Shown: positions 1 through 8,342, counted from the stretch's first letter. The stretch is 64,000 bases of DNA from Methylocystis parvus OBBP (GCF_027571405.1 NZ_CP092969.1:124001-188000); one strand, 5' to 3'. Notes: generated by a model not told the origin, from the letters alone. Made by a program: numbers and translations.

Positions 1-216
1 TTCTCGCAAATAGCCGGATCGTTCTTCCCTCCCCCGCCAAACCAATCCTGCCGCTTATGCTGCGCCCGGCGCTGCTTGCCGCTGTCGCGATCCTTGAACG
101 TCAGGGCCCATTCATGCTGGCGCGGCTCGAAGAGAGAATGATCGACCAGAACCGCTCCCGCTTTCGCGAACTGGCCGCGACCATGCTCTGCATTCCACCC
201 GAGCCCGTGGAATTAT
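1..216 (-). pseudogene. N-terminally truncated coding remnant
   Basis: On the minus strand a frame runs from about 216 off the left edge with no stop and a protein-like composition (it includes the string HSLFEPRQHEWALTF followed by KDRDSGKQRRAQHKRQDWFGGGGK). Two stop codons (TGA TAA) lie directly upstream and no ATG, GTG or TTG start is seen. It is therefore either the 3' part of a gene cut by rearrangement or the middle of a broken one. I do not recognise the family. The overlapping minus frame that begins with ATG at 435 reads into this stretch out of phase and is less convincing. Confidence 0.35.
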
Positions 217-306
217 CATACTTGCAGCATATTTGATAAATTTGGTCCAGGAGATTCTCACATTTGCTGCAGCAACGGGCGTGAACCGGCGCATTATTGC
301 AATTAA

Positions 307-450
307 GTGCAACGTGACAAGCTCCATGAAGCGCGCCTCGCTTTGAAGGTCACGAAAGACGAGGATGCGGCTACGAAGCTGAGAACAAAAATTGCCGGTA
401 TCGTAGGCCAGCTCCGTCAGATCGAAAATGTTCAAAACCGCGTAAAATAG
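307..450 (+). CDS. possible 47-aa coiled-coil peptide
   Basis: A GTG-initiated frame (preceded by an in-frame TAA) encodes a 47-residue basic, heptad-like helix: DKLHEARLALKVTKDEDA followed by ATKLRTKIAGIVGQLRQIENV. The composition is that of a coiled coil, but there is no clear ribosome site. A competing minus-strand frame (112-435) covers the same bases. It may equally be the 3' end of a longer gene lost on the left. No function is assigned. Confidence 0.3.
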   Translation: MQRDKLHEARLALKVTKDEDAATKLRTKIAGIVGQLRQIENVQNRVK

Positions 451-484
451 AACGGTTTATGTCTGTATTTTCGATGTCGCTACC

Positions 485-510
485 CTTGCAGAAGGTAGAC
501 CCTTTGCAAG
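485..510. repeat. stem-loop repeat, copy 1
   Basis: A 26-bp element starting CTTGCAGAAGGTAGA and ending TTTGCAAG. The outer arms pair (CTTGCA / TGCAAG) around a GGTAGA-containing loop. It lies directly downstream of the toxin stop codon at 512. A second copy (2959-2984) differs at only four positions. Confidence 0.55.
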
Positions 511-511
511 C

Positions 512-949
512 TCATTCTGTGCGCGGCACCGCTTTCAGGCGGCGTTGCAAATGCGCCTGTAAGACCTTGTCGCGGACATGCGCGAAGAAGCGGGGCGGCA
601 GCATCCCGTATTCGAAGCGCGCGGGCGACATGCTCGACACGGGGCGCAGGTCTGCCCCCGGCCAGAGGAAGTCATTCGTTTCCGTGACGACTATCCATGA
701 GCGCAAATCGTCCAAGCCAAGGTGCCTTTTGACGAGCGGCGGAATCTCGACCGCATCCTCAGGATTGGCAGGCGGCGAATGCGTGATCGGCAGCACCGTC
801 ACCACTTCCCGCCCCTCGATAATCTGGCGCGCCGCGACAATCGCGCAGGGGCGGTCTTTGTTGCCTTCTTCCGTCCCTTGGCTGTGTTCACGCGCCCAGA
901 GATACGAATAGCCAATCACAAGCCCCGGCCTCGGGGTCGGTAGGCTCAT
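512..949 (-). CDS. PemK/MazF-like toxin of a type II TA module
   Basis: The 145-aa product resembles the PemK/MazF-like mRNA-interferase fold: an N-terminal strand set (RPGLVIGYSYLWARE), a conserved RPCAIVAAR segment near residue 35, then a VTVLPITHS strand and a later VVTETNDFLWPGADLRP segment typical of these beta-barrel toxins. The ATG at 949 overlaps the antitoxin stop as ATGA, so it is preferred over the upstream in-frame TTG at 958. Known family role: sequence-specific cleavage of mRNA when not neutralised. The upstream Phd-like gene, translated first, is the expected partner. A catalytic residue cannot be pinned from this sequence alone. Confidence 0.7.
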   Translation of the reverse strand: MSLPTPRPGLVIGYSYLWAREHSQGTEEGNKDRPCAIVAARQIIEGREVVTVLPITHSPPANPEDAVEIPPLVKRHLGLDDLRSWIVVTETNDFLWPGADLRPVSSMSPARFEYGMLPPRFFAHVRDKVLQAHLQRRLKAVPRTE

Positions 950-1206
950 GGCGTCCAATCTTTGAGGAGATTATCGAGCGGCGCATGTTCGGCAGAGACT
1001 TCACTCCGCGCAATCGCTTTCAGCGTGTCGTCGTCGAGGTCTTCGATCGGACGCGCCACGCGCCCTTTCATGACCATCTCGAAAAACGCCGCCGACATCA
1101 GCACCGTGTGCGCGCGCGAATTCTTCGTAATGACGACCGGCGCTTGCTGTGCCGCGTCCTGATAGCGGCCAACATTCTGCTGGAACTCCGTTGACGTGAC
1201 TTTCAT
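946..1206 (-). CDS. Phd/YefM-family antitoxin
   Basis: An 86-aa protein with the classic N-terminal Phd/YefM DNA-binding half (MKVTSTEFQQNVGRYQDAAQ, then VVITKNSRAHTVLMSAAFFE) and an acidic C-terminal tail that would wrap the toxin. The start ATG at 1206 is preceded by a GGGAGGG ribosome site. It shares 4 bp with the toxin gene downstream, indicating translational coupling. Family members repress their own promoter; a repeated TATCTAT palindrome sits about 20 bp upstream. Pairing a Phd antitoxin with a MazF/PemK-type toxin (instead of a RelE or Doc toxin) is a known mix-and-match arrangement. Confidence 0.8.
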   Translation of the reverse strand: MKVTSTEFQQNVGRYQDAAQQAPVVITKNSRAHTVLMSAAFFEMVMKGRVARPIEDLDDDTLKAIARSEVSAEHAPLDNLLKDWTP

Positions 1207-1221
1207 GGCAAAGCCCTCCCC

Positions 1222-1248
1222 ATCTATCTATAATAGATAAAATAGATA
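1222..1248. promoter_or_regulatory. probable TA operator (TATCTAT repeats)
   Basis: The perfect inverted repeat TATCTAT-A-ATAGATA covers 1225-1239. Another ATAGATA follows at 1242-1248 and an ATCTAT at 1222-1227. The cluster lies just upstream of the antitoxin start (1206), where Phd-type autorepressors bind. Confidence 0.6.
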
Positions 1249-1304
1249 ACTTTTGCAAGAACAAAGTGATAGCGTCCCCACGCGCTTTTTCAGGGGGCGC
1301 GAGG

Positions 1305-2192
1305 GGGCTTGTCGCAAACCAGTGGCGAGGTCGCGGCCCCCTTGGGAGCGGCCAACTTTCAGGGATTATTAACCGTTTGAAGTCCGAAGCAGAAGGCGAG
1401 CAATTCATTCTGGCGGCGAACGGTCCATTCCCCAGCGAAGCCAAAACCCTTTTTGAGCCAAAGCATGGCCTCGAAGCCCGCGATCGTGCGCTTCGCCGTG
1501 GCGAATGACTGGAAGCCGCCGATCTTCGGCATGTTCTTCTTCACGTGAAAGTGATCGCTTTCAATCCCTTGCTGCAAATGCTTGGAGACGCGGTGCAGCA
1601 CGCCGGACGACGTCAGGCCGTCCTTGGCCGCGTCGTCGATGGCTTTGTGGGATAGACGCTCGCGCCGTCCGTCCCGATTTTACCCGGAGCCAGCAGGGGC
1701 TGGTCCTTCAGGGCCTTACGAAAGAACCGTTTGGCGGCGGCGAGATCGCGTTTGGCGGTCAGCAGAAAATCGACAGGAACGCCGCGCTTGTCGACGGCGC
1801 GGTAGAGATAGCGCCACTCCCCGCGGATTTTCACATAAGTTTCGTCGACACGGATCGAGCCGCAATGCGGACGCCGAAATTGGCGCAGGCGCTTCTCGAT
1901 CTCGGGCGCATAAGCGAGAACCCAGCGGTTGATCGTGCTGTGGTCGACATCGAAACCGCGCTCAGCGAACAAGCTCTCGACGTCGCGGCAACTCAGGGGA
2001 TAGCGCAGATACCAGGAGACTGCCTGGATAATGAGCCAGGGCTCAAAGTGACGCCCCTTGAAGTCGTTTTTCGCTCGGCGCTTCAGCTTCTCGGCAAAGG
2101 CGGTCAAGAGCATTGGCGATCCCTCCTGTCGGAGAGCCTTTTGCCCCGCCCTGCCTCAAAACTCGGTTAACCCGCATATTTGCGACAGGCCC
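1305..2192 (-). mobile_element. IS6-family insertion sequence (inactive)
   Basis: Terminal inverted repeats of about 14 bp (GGGCTTGTCGCAAA at 1305-1318; the complement of GGGCCTGTCGCAAA at 2179-2192) bound an 888-bp element carrying one frameshifted transposase. The size is usual for IS6. The 8 bp flanking each end do not match, so no target duplication is visible. This suggests recombination or decay after insertion. Confidence 0.75.
1359..2113 (-). pseudogene. IS6-family transposase, frameshifted
   Basis: The N-terminal frame (2113 to about 1650) shows the IS6 core: FKGRHFEPWLIIQAVSWYL, then a VDETYVKIRGEWRYLYRAVD block with the first catalytic Asp, and IGTDGAS with the second. Around 1645-1655 the frame shifts. 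The rest (HKAIDDAAKDGLTSS, then MLHRVSKHLQQGIESDHFHV with the catalytic Glu region, and a tail to NNP) is in another phase ending at 1359. IS6 transposases are normally one uninterrupted frame of about 235 aa, so this copy is judged inactive. Confidence 0.8.
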
Positions 2193-2208
2193 TGAGATTG
2201 CCCAACCG

Positions 2209-2403
2209 TCACGGGTGAAGAAAAGAAACCGTGACAGCGGCCACCATGGCAACAATGAGAGTGGTACAGATGACCGCGAGTCGGCCTCGTGCCGGAGCTT
2301 CGAACGAGTTGCCAACGCGGACGACAAACTGTTCGCGTCGCGCGGCATCTTCCGCCAGCTGATTTGACGCTTTGGTATTCTCGTTGAACGGTTCGATTGA
2401 CAT
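2209..2403 (-). CDS. small single-pass membrane protein
   Basis: A 64-aa product with a charged N-terminal half (MSIEPFNENTKASNQLAED) and a C-terminal hydrophobic helix (LAVICTTLIVAMVAAVTVSF), which predicts a tail-anchored or single-pass inner-membrane peptide. The ATG at 2403 has GACGAG a few bases upstream. It ends 17 bp before the IS6 terminal repeat, so the natural 3' end may have been lost. No family recognised. Confidence 0.45.
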   Translation of the reverse strand: MSIEPFNENTKASNQLAEDAARREQFVVRVGNSFEAPARGRLAVICTTLIVAMVAAVTVSFLHP

Positions 2404-2443
2404 TCACTCGTCCCCAGAAAAAATTTTCCTAGAAACGAGCGTA

Positions 2444-2932
2444 GTGATAACATCGCCTTACAGGGCTGAGAGTCAATCAAAAGTCAGGCGAGCGAATCGC
2501 GCTGTTCAAACAGAGGCCATTTTGCCCAACGGGAAAGCCTATAAAATCAATTTACGCAAAATAGAACGGCGTGCGTTATTGAATTTAATGACGACATTGG
2601 AGGAAAGAGCAAACCAGTATAGCAAGGCATTCGGCAAATCTATCTTAAAGGAAGGTAAAGTTAGAAAATCAGATGAAGTAAGAAACATTGCTATACTAAA
2701 GCTTAAGGCAATACTTCTTGCGTCCGATGGAAAAACAAATAGGTGTATCGCAAAAGAAATTGAAATGTCCGAGCATAGTGTCGGAAGGTGGAGAAAAGAA
2801 TTTTTTGAAATCTTGTCAAGAGATGACCTGCCATTTGAGCGAATAACTGGATATTTCCATTATGATTCAAACGCGCTGGAGGAAGTGATTTGGAGGCTTG
2901 AGAATAATAAGCCTATCACGTGGCGTGGATGA
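2444..2932 (+). CDS. AT-rich orphan with HTH-like C-terminal half
   Basis: The reading frame is markedly richer in A+T than its neighbours and codes a lysine-rich protein. Around the C-terminal third, IAKEIEMSEHSVGRWRKEF reads as a helix-turn-helix of the transposase/regulator type (DGKTNRCIAKEIEMSEHSV, recognition helix SVGRWRKEF). The start is uncertain: GTG at 2444, or TTG at 2522, which has AGAGG 5 bp upstream; the coding character is clear from 2522 onward. It could be a phage-type regulator or a transposase N-terminal domain. The skewed composition points to recent transfer. Confidence 0.5.
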   Translation: MITSPYRAESQSKVRRANRAVQTEAILPNGKAYKINLRKIERRALLNLMTTLEERANQYSKAFGKSILKEGKVRKSDEVRNIAILKLKAILLASDGKTNRCIAKEIEMSEHSVGRWRKEFFEILSRDDLPFERITGYFHYDSNALEEVIWRLENNKPITWRG

Positions 2933-2958
2933 AATAATGTTTTGACTGCATCACCTGT

Positions 2959-2984
2959 CTTGCAAAAGGTAGAGGTTTTGCAAG
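2959..2984. repeat. stem-loop repeat, copy 2
   Basis: Perfect 9-bp arms (CTTGCAAAA at 2959-2967, TTTTGCAAG at 2976-2984) enclose GGTAGAGG. It is 22/26 identical to 485-510. It lies 26 bp downstream of the preceding stop codon, so it could act as a transcript-end hairpin, but no T-run follows on either strand. Confidence 0.6.
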
Positions 2985-3017
2985 GAATTTGACCGATCAA
3001 GCTTGGCATTTTCCCCC

Positions 3018-3056
3018 TTGAATTATCCCACCTAGTGGGATAATATACCTTGGTAT
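3018..3056 (+). promoter_or_regulatory. promoter with embedded operator for the RelE/NadS pair
   Basis: A -35-like TTGAAT (3018-3023) and a -10-like TAATAT (3041-3046) are 17 bp apart. The spacer is almost filled by a palindrome with 10-bp arms (3022-3031 and 3035-3044, core TATCCCAC / GTGGGATA). A second palindrome, ATACC-TT-GGTAT, covers 3045-3056 just before the toxin start. The layout fits autorepression by the downstream XRE antitoxin. Confidence 0.6.
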
Positions 3057-3065
3057 GGAGAATGC

Positions 3066-3440
3066 GTGAAGATATTCAAAACCAAGGAATTTGCCCGATA
3101 TGCGCGGCGCGAGGACATCGACGATCAGCGGCTTTGCGAGGCCGTTGCGCGGGCCGAGCGCGGATTGATCGACGCCGACCTTGGCGGCGGACTTATCAAG
3201 CAGCGCGTTGGTCGCGCGGGCCAAGGGCGGCGCGGAGGCTATCGAACGCTCATGGCGTTCAGCTCTCAGACGCGAACCGTCTTCGTTTATGGCTTCGCCA
3301 AAAGCGAGCGGGACAATATCGGGCCGGATGAATTGCATTTTTGGCGCAGCGTCGCGCGAGGGTTTTTCACCATGAGCGAGGAGCAGCTTGGAAAGCTGAT
3401 CGCGGCGCAGGAAATCACGGAGGTAACTTGCCATGACTAA
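3066..3440 (+). CDS. RelE/HigB-type toxin (COG4737-like)
   Basis: A 124-aa basic protein starting at GTG (GGAG about 7 bp upstream). MKIFKTKEFARYARRE, the central QGRRGGYRTLMAFSSQTRTVFVYGFAKSER and the C-terminal MSEEQLGKLIAAQEITEV match the RelE-like family that is encoded ahead of a NadS/HigA-type antitoxin. Family members are ribosome-dependent mRNA endonucleases; the central Arg/Lys-rich strand is where such residues would sit. The gene overlaps its antitoxin by 8 bp. Toxin-first order is normal for HigBA and RelE/NadS pairs. Confidence 0.82.
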   Translation: MKIFKTKEFARYARREDIDDQRLCEAVARAERGLIDADLGGGLIKQRVGRAGQGRRGGYRTLMAFSSQTRTVFVYGFAKSERDNIGPDELHFWRSVARGFFTMSEEQLGKLIAAQEITEVTCHD

Positions 3441-3753
3441 GAGCTGCTATCGCAACAGCCGCCTTGAAGTCTTGCACAGGACTGGCGCGGCGCTGGCGAG
3501 CGTCGGAGCGCTCGACAAGGCCACTATGCGCGATCTGGACGCCTTTTGCCTCACAGAGGTTGAAGACCTTACGGGCGCTGACATTCGCGCTCTGCGCGAG
3601 CGCGAGCATGTCAGTCAGGGAATTTTCGCGCGGCACCTCAATGTGAGCGCCAAGCTGGTGAGCGACTGGGAAAGCGGCGTCAAGCGTCCAAGCGGCCCCT
3701 CGCTCAAATTGCTGGCGCTCGTTCGAACCAAAGGCCTTGCCGCTATCGCGTAG
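3433..3753 (+). CDS. XRE-family antitoxin (NadS/HigA-like)
   Basis: A 106-aa protein with a C-terminal helix-turn-helix: REREHVSQGIFARHLNVS followed by KLVSDWESGVKRPSG, the usual NadS signature. Its N-terminal half would contact the toxin. It overlaps the toxin gene by 8 bp (3433-3440), which couples their translation. It is the probable repressor of the palindromic promoter at 3018-3056. Confidence 0.85.
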   Translation: MTKSCYRNSRLEVLHRTGAALASVGALDKATMRDLDAFCLTEVEDLTGADIRALREREHVSQGIFARHLNVSAKLVSDWESGVKRPSGPSLKLLALVRTKGLAAIA

Positions 3754-3842
3754 GAGTGAGGCTTCACTCGCTTGCAGCGTGCTGCAAGCTCAAGGGCCGT
3801 GAGCGGGAGACCGACGCGGCCTTTGCTTTTTCCGTCCCTCGG

Positions 3843-3995
3843 TTATTTCCCCGCCGTCACCGCGAATTCCGGCCAACCGACCGACACGCCCCGCCACGGG
3901 CCGAAGTTTTTCCCGTCCGAGGATTCCCGCACCTGAATTTGCACATCCGCCGACGCCTTCGACGGCAGCGCCGTGCCGGAAACCTTGCAGCACTA
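3843..3995 (-). pseudogene. C-terminal remnant of a gene cut by the Tn3 element
   Basis: From the Tn3 left end (3995) to a TAA at 3843-3845 the minus strand reads in frame as about 50 residues (VSGTALPSKASADVQIQV, then RESSDGKNFGPWRGVSVGW, ending EFAVTAGK). The regular polar/aromatic pattern is that of a beta-sandwich end, such as a tail-fibre or fibronectin-like module. No start is present; the upstream part was removed when the transposon region rearranged. The specific family is not recognised. Confidence 0.5.
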
Positions 3996-6900
3996 GGGGT
4001 CAGCGCAGAATCTTCCCAAAATCGTACGTTAAGGGCGGCTGGACGGTTGAAAGTAAGTATCTCCTCCGAAGCTAGACGACTGATTCCTCGCCCAGAATGC
4101 TGATTTTCGAATTCCCGGCCAAACTGCAGCGCCACCATTTGTGGGAGAGCAGCAGGAGGCCAGCAATGAAAAAACACGAAATTCTTTCTCCGCAGTCTCG
4201 GGCTGAACTATTCGACCCGCCGACAGATCCGGCCGCAATCGTCCGGCACTACACCCTCTCGCCTGACGACTTAGCGTTGATCCGCCAACGACGTCGTGAC
4301 GGCAATCGATTGGGATTCGCCGTGCATCTTGCATATTCGAAATTTCCCGGCAGAGTTCTTGGCAGTGAGGAAGCTCCCGCTCCGGACGTGGTCGCCTTTT
4401 TGGCCCATCAGCTCGGAATCGAGCCGGGCGCTTATAGTGAATACGCACAGCGTGATGAAACCCGTCGTGAACATCTCGGCGAGATACAGTCGTATTTGCG
4501 CGTCCGTCCTTTCAGTCGCGTCGAGTATCGGTCTGTCGCGAAGATTGCGACGGAGGAGGCAATTGGGACGGATCGTGGCCACGTAATCGTTGCAGCCATG
4601 ATCGAGGCCCTTCGAACTCGTGGCATTTTGTTGCCCGCAGCGACAATTTTGGAACGCCTGAGCCTGGCGGCTCGCGCCCGCGCTCGAAAGCAGGCGCACA
4701 AGAATCTTGTCGAGGGATTGGAACTGCAAGCTATCGCCGCGCTGGAGGCGTTGATCGTGGTCAGCGACAGTAGAGATCGCACTGCGCTTGCGTGGCTTCG
4801 TGATTGGCCGGAAGCGCCGACCCAGAAGAACCTTGTTGGCGTCGTCGAGCGCTTGCAATTTGTTCGAAGCCTGGGCATCCGGCCAGATCGCGAGCAACGG
4901 ATTCATCGCGCGCGCTATAGGGCGATCGCCAAGGAAACAACTATTCTTAGCGCCCAGCATCTTTCGCGATTAGACCCCACGCGCCGACTGGCGACTCTGG
5001 TCGTGTTCGCCCGCGAAACGGAAGCGATCCTCACGGACGCGGCGCTGGTCGTGTTCGACAAGATGCTTGGCGGCGTCTACCGTCGCGCCGAACGCGTCTA
5101 CAGAGAAAATGTTGTCCATCGAGCGAAAGCGCTCGATGCGTCTGCGCGTGCGTTGCTCCACATGGCGAAAGCCATGTTGGCGGCGAAGGAGTCTGGAGAG
5201 GACCAGGATGCGGCTGTTGAACGATCGCTTGGTTGGGAACGCCTGAAGGCGCTTGTCGCTGAAACAGAAATTGTCGTCAGAAACACGCGCGAAGATAATC
5301 TGACCGAAATCGTCGAAAGATATCCGACGGTGCGCCGGATGATACCGGTCCTGCTTAACGCATTTGTATTCCGCTCATGGAAGGCAAACGACACATTGCT
5401 CGACGCGCTTGATTTGTTGCGGGGACTTTATGTAGCGCGGTCGAGACACCTCCCTCAGCGCCCGCCCATGGCGGTTCTGAAAGCGACATGGCGCAAGCTC
5501 GTTGGACGAGGCCCTACATTTGACCGTCGGGCATACGAGGTCGCTGTAATGATGACGCTACGCGACAGTTTGCGGTCCGGAGACATTTGGGTCGAAGGCA
5601 GCCGTGCATTCCGCGCCTTCGGCGATTTTCTTTTGCCGCCCGAGGCTTTTGTTGCGCGTCGCCAAGAGGGCGAATTGGGACTGGCTGTCCCGGGTCGCTT
5701 CGATGACTGGCTCACGGAGCGGACTGCTTTGCTTGAATCGCGGCTCAATGAAATCGACGCGCTCGCGTCTGCAGGCAAGCTTGTCGAGGCGGCTATCACC
5801 TCAGAGGGGCTATCGATCAGTCCCATTCGCAAAGGCGAAAACGACGAAGTAGACGATGTCGCGCGGCGACTCTACGGCATGCTGCCGCGCCTGCGGATCA
5901 CCGAGATGCTCGCTGAAGTCAATGGTTGGACAGGATTTGCCGAGCGCTTCGGTCATCTGCGGACCGGCGCGCCGCCCGAGGAAAATATCGGGCTGATGAC
6001 GGCGTTGCTTGCGGACGCCACCAATCTCGGCCTCGCCCGAATGGCGCGAAGCTCCAAAATATTCAGCCATTCAAAATTGCTTTGGATTGCGGAATGGCAT
6101 GTTCGCGACGAAACCTACCAGGCGGCGCTTGCCTGCCTGACCGAAGCGATCCACGCGCAGCCCTTCACAAGGGTCTGGGGTGACGGCGGCGCATCATCGT
6201 CGGACGGACAATTTTTCAAGGCAGGCGGGCATGGCGAAGCCCGCGCCGATTACAACGCCAAATATGGCTCCGAGCCGGGCGTCAAGTTTTATACGCATAT
6301 CTCCGATCGCTACGCGCCGTTTCACACCAAGGTCATCGCCGCCAACGCTAGCGAGGCCGCGCATATTCTGGACGGGTTGCTTCACCACGAATGCTCGCTG
6401 GATATCCGAGAGCACTATACGGACACGGCGGGCGCCGTCGATCACGTATTCGGTCTCTGTCACCTCACGGGCTTTCGATTCGCGCCGCGCATTCGCGATC
6501 TTGCCGATCGTCGCCTCTATGTCGCGGACGCTCGTGCGACCTACGCATCTCTTGACCCGATGATCGGCGGCGCTATCGATTTTCGAGTCATCGACGAAAA
6601 CTGGGATGAGACGTTGCGCCTTGCGGCATCGATCAAAGCCGGGACCGTTGCGCCGTCGATTCTGATGCGTCGGCTCGCGGCTTACCCCAAACAGAATGCG
6701 CTGGCGAAGACCCTTCGGGAAATAGGCCGGCTCGAACGCACGCTCTTTACCCTCGACTGGATCAGCGACCCGGCTCTGCGGCGGCGAACGAATGCCGGCC
6801 TCAACAAAGGAGAGGCGCGGAACGCGCTCGCCAGGGCGGTGTTCTTTCATCGCCTTGGCGAAACCCGCGACCGCACCTTCGAAAATCAACGCTACCGGGC

Positions 6901-7174
6901 CTCTGGCCTCAATCTCGTGGTGTCGGCCGTCATTCTGTGGAATACGGTCTATCTCAGCCACGCCGTTGCTGAACTCCGCTCCAGCGGAGAACGGGTCCGT
7001 GACGATTTGCTCGCTCATATCGCGCCGCTCGGCTGGGAGCACATCACCTTCAATGGGGACTATGTCTGGCCGACCGAGCCGCTCCAAAACGCCTTCCGAC
7101 CCCTCCGCAACCCGCGATCCGAGCTACTCGATGCGGCTTAGAGTACAATTTTGGGAAGATTCTGCGATGACCCC
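3996..7174 (+). mobile_element. Tn3-family element with transposase only
   Basis: Inverted repeats of 38 bp (3996-4033 and 7137-7174; both begin GGGGTCA and share CGCAGAATCTTCCCAAAAT; 34/38 identical) bound 3179 bp that hold a single gene, tnpA. No resolvase, res site or passenger gene is seen. The 5-bp flanks (CACTA left, TGAAA right) differ and the interrupted genes on the two sides are unrelated. The element has therefore taken part in a deletion or inversion since insertion. Confidence 0.85.
4166..7141 (+). CDS. tnpA: Tn3-family transposase
   Basis: A 991-aa product, the full length expected for Tn3 TnpA. ATG at 4166 has AGGAGG 8 bp upstream and is preferred over upstream starts inside the terminal region. 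The N-terminal DNA-binding half begins LFDPPTDPAAIVRHYTLSPDD. The C-terminal DDE catalytic half includes WGDGGASSSDGQFF (first Asp), EHYTDTAGAVDHVFG (second Asp) and LNKGEARNALARAVFF (Glu). It binds the 38-bp ends and catalyses replicative transposition, giving cointegrates. A cointegrate would need a resolvase supplied elsewhere or host recombination. The frame looks intact and probably active. Confidence 0.93.
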   Translation: MKKHEILSPQSRAELFDPPTDPAAIVRHYTLSPDDLALIRQRRRDGNRLGFAVHLAYSKFPGRVLGSEEAPAPDVVAFLAHQLGIEPGAYSEYAQRDETRREHLGEIQSYLRVRPFSRVEYRSVAKIATEEAIGTDRGHVIVAAMIEALRTRGILLPAATILERLSLAARARARKQAHKNLVEGLELQAIAALEALIVVSDSRDRTALAWLRDWPEAPTQKNLVGVVERLQFVRSLGIRPDREQRIHRARYRAIAKETTILSAQHLSRLDPTRRLATLVVFARETEAILTDAALVVFDKMLGGVYRRAERVYRENVVHRAKALDASARALLHMAKAMLAAKESGEDQDAAVERSLGWERLKALVAETEIVVRNTREDNLTEIVERYPTVRRMIPVLLNAFVFRSWKANDTLLDALDLLRGLYVARSRHLPQRPPMAVLKATWRKLVGRGPTFDRRAYEVAVMMTLRDSLRSGDIWVEGSRAFRAFGDFLLPPEAFVARRQEGELGLAVPGRFDDWLTERTALLESRLNEIDALASAGKLVEAAITSEGLSISPIRKGENDEVDDVARRLYGMLPRLRITEMLAEVNGWTGFAERFGHLRTGAPPEENIGLMTALLADATNLGLARMARSSKIFSHSKLLWIAEWHVRDETYQAALACLTEAIHAQPFTRVWGDGGASSSDGQFFKAGGHGEARADYNAKYGSEPGVKFYTHISDRYAPFHTKVIAANASEAAHILDGLLHHECSLDIREHYTDTAGAVDHVFGLCHLTGFRFAPRIRDLADRRLYVADARATYASLDPMIGGAIDFRVIDENWDETLRLAASIKAGTVAPSILMRRLAAYPKQNALAKTLREIGRLERTLFTLDWISDPALRRRTNAGLNKGEARNALARAVFFHRLGETRDRTFENQRYRASGLNLVVSAVILWNTVYLSHAVAELRSSGERVRDDLLAHIAPLGWEHITFNGDYVWPTEPLQNAFRPLRNPRSELLDAA

Positions 7175-7893
7175 TGAAAGACGCGGATCGCCGAAAGGAC
7201 GAGTTTCTCGCGACGCTCGCCCATGAACTCCGGAATCCGTTGGCGGCGATAAAGGCGGCGACCTACACCTTGGATCATGGGAGCGCCAGGGAAACCAAAG
7301 CGAGGCAGGAAATCGACGCCCTCGCAATTTTAGACCGGCAGGTCGATCAGCTTGTTCGCCTGGTCGACGACCTCCTCGAGGTATCGCGTATCAGGACAGG
7401 AAAAATCACCTTACGGTTAGAGCCTGTCGATCTTGAAAAAGTGCTGCGGCAAGCCATAGAAACTGCTCAGCCGGAACTGGACCGCGGTCGGCACACTTTG
7501 AAAGTGGACCTGCCGAATGATCAAATTGTTCTCCGGGGCGATTTGGTGCGCCTCATACAGGTATTCGCCAATCTTCTGAACAACGCTGCAAAATACACTG
7601 ATCCGAATGGTAAGATAGAGCTCTCCGCCGAGCGGTTTGGTCGCGAGGCAATAGTCACAGTACGCGACAATGGCATTGGCATCCCATCTGATATGCTACC
7701 TCACATCTTCGATTTCTTTACCCAGGTTGACGGCGGCGAGCGCCGCGAAAAAGGTGGGCTAGGCATTGGGCTTGGCCTCGTTCGCGACTTGGTAAAGCGT
7801 CATGGTGGGAGCGTTGAAGCAAAGAGTGACGGGCAGGGGCGAGGCAGCACCTTCACCGTGCGACTTCCAATTTTCGAAGACGGCCCCCCATAG
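7175..7893 (+). pseudogene. sensor histidine kinase, 5'-truncated by Tn3
   Basis: Directly after the Tn3 right end the plus frame reads KDEFLATLAHELRNPLAAIK (the HisKA H-box). It continues through a HATPase_c domain: N-box LLNNAAKYTDPNG, G1 DNGIGIPSDM, F-box IFDFFTQVDGG, G2 GGLGIGLGLVRDLVKRHGG, and a GSTFTVRLP end at 7893. The sensor domain and start codon are missing, lost on the left side of the transposon. It encodes the kinase core but has no visible start or promoter, so it is a fragment. An ATG/TTG inside (7240) would omit the phosphoacceptor His. Confidence 0.85.
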
Positions 7894-8054
7894 CGCCCCC
7901 ATTTGCCGCCTTCCCTCTATACCGGCCGGCCAAGGGCCTCGCCAATCTCTGTAGCCCCCGGATGCGCGCGGTCAACCTCGCTTGCGCTGGCGGGCGCCGG
8001 TCCGCATCTCGGCGCTTCGCGGAGATAGAAGGACCGTTGCTTGCCGTTGGTGCG

Positions 8055-8342
8055 TCAGCGCAACCAACTTCCGACCCCGCCATGCCCGGAGCATGTGCCG
8101 CTTCGCGAATGCGAGAAGCTGAACTCGCCATCTCGGCATTTTGCCGTCGCGCCATCGGGCGCCGCTCCCAATAGGCTGTGAGCGGGGGCGTGCACGGTTT
8201 CGCCCTTTGCGTTTGTGTAGTCGCCGTGCTCTTTGAGCTGCTCCTCTACCGGAGCGCCCGGGGTCAGCGGCTTGAGCGGCGATTTCGCTTCGGCGCTTAT
8301 TGCCCAGGACGTAAAGACGGCGCAAAACATAGCCGAACGCAT
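8055..8342 (-). CDS. secreted DUF3761-family protein
   Basis: A 95-aa protein with an N-terminal signal-like segment (MRSAMFCAVFTSWAISAEA) and a C-terminal cysteine motif, AKCRDGEFSFSHSRSGTCS followed by HGGVGSWL, the hallmark of DUF3761 (CxDGxYSxSxxRxGTCSxHGGV). The two cysteines may form a disulfide in the periplasm. The function of the family is unknown. ATG at 8342 has AAGGG about 9 bp upstream. The flanks show no partner gene. Confidence 0.7.
   Translation of the reverse strand: MRSAMFCAVFTSWAISAEAKSPLKPLTPGAPVEEQLKEHGDYTNAKGETVHAPAHSLLGAAPDGATAKCRDGEFSFSHSRSGTCSGHGGVGSWLR

Noticed and set aside
485..2984. dif/pdif (XerC/XerD) sites for the two stem-loops
   Set aside because: The arms do not resemble the conserved XerD half-site TTATGTTAA and the spacer is not 6 bp.
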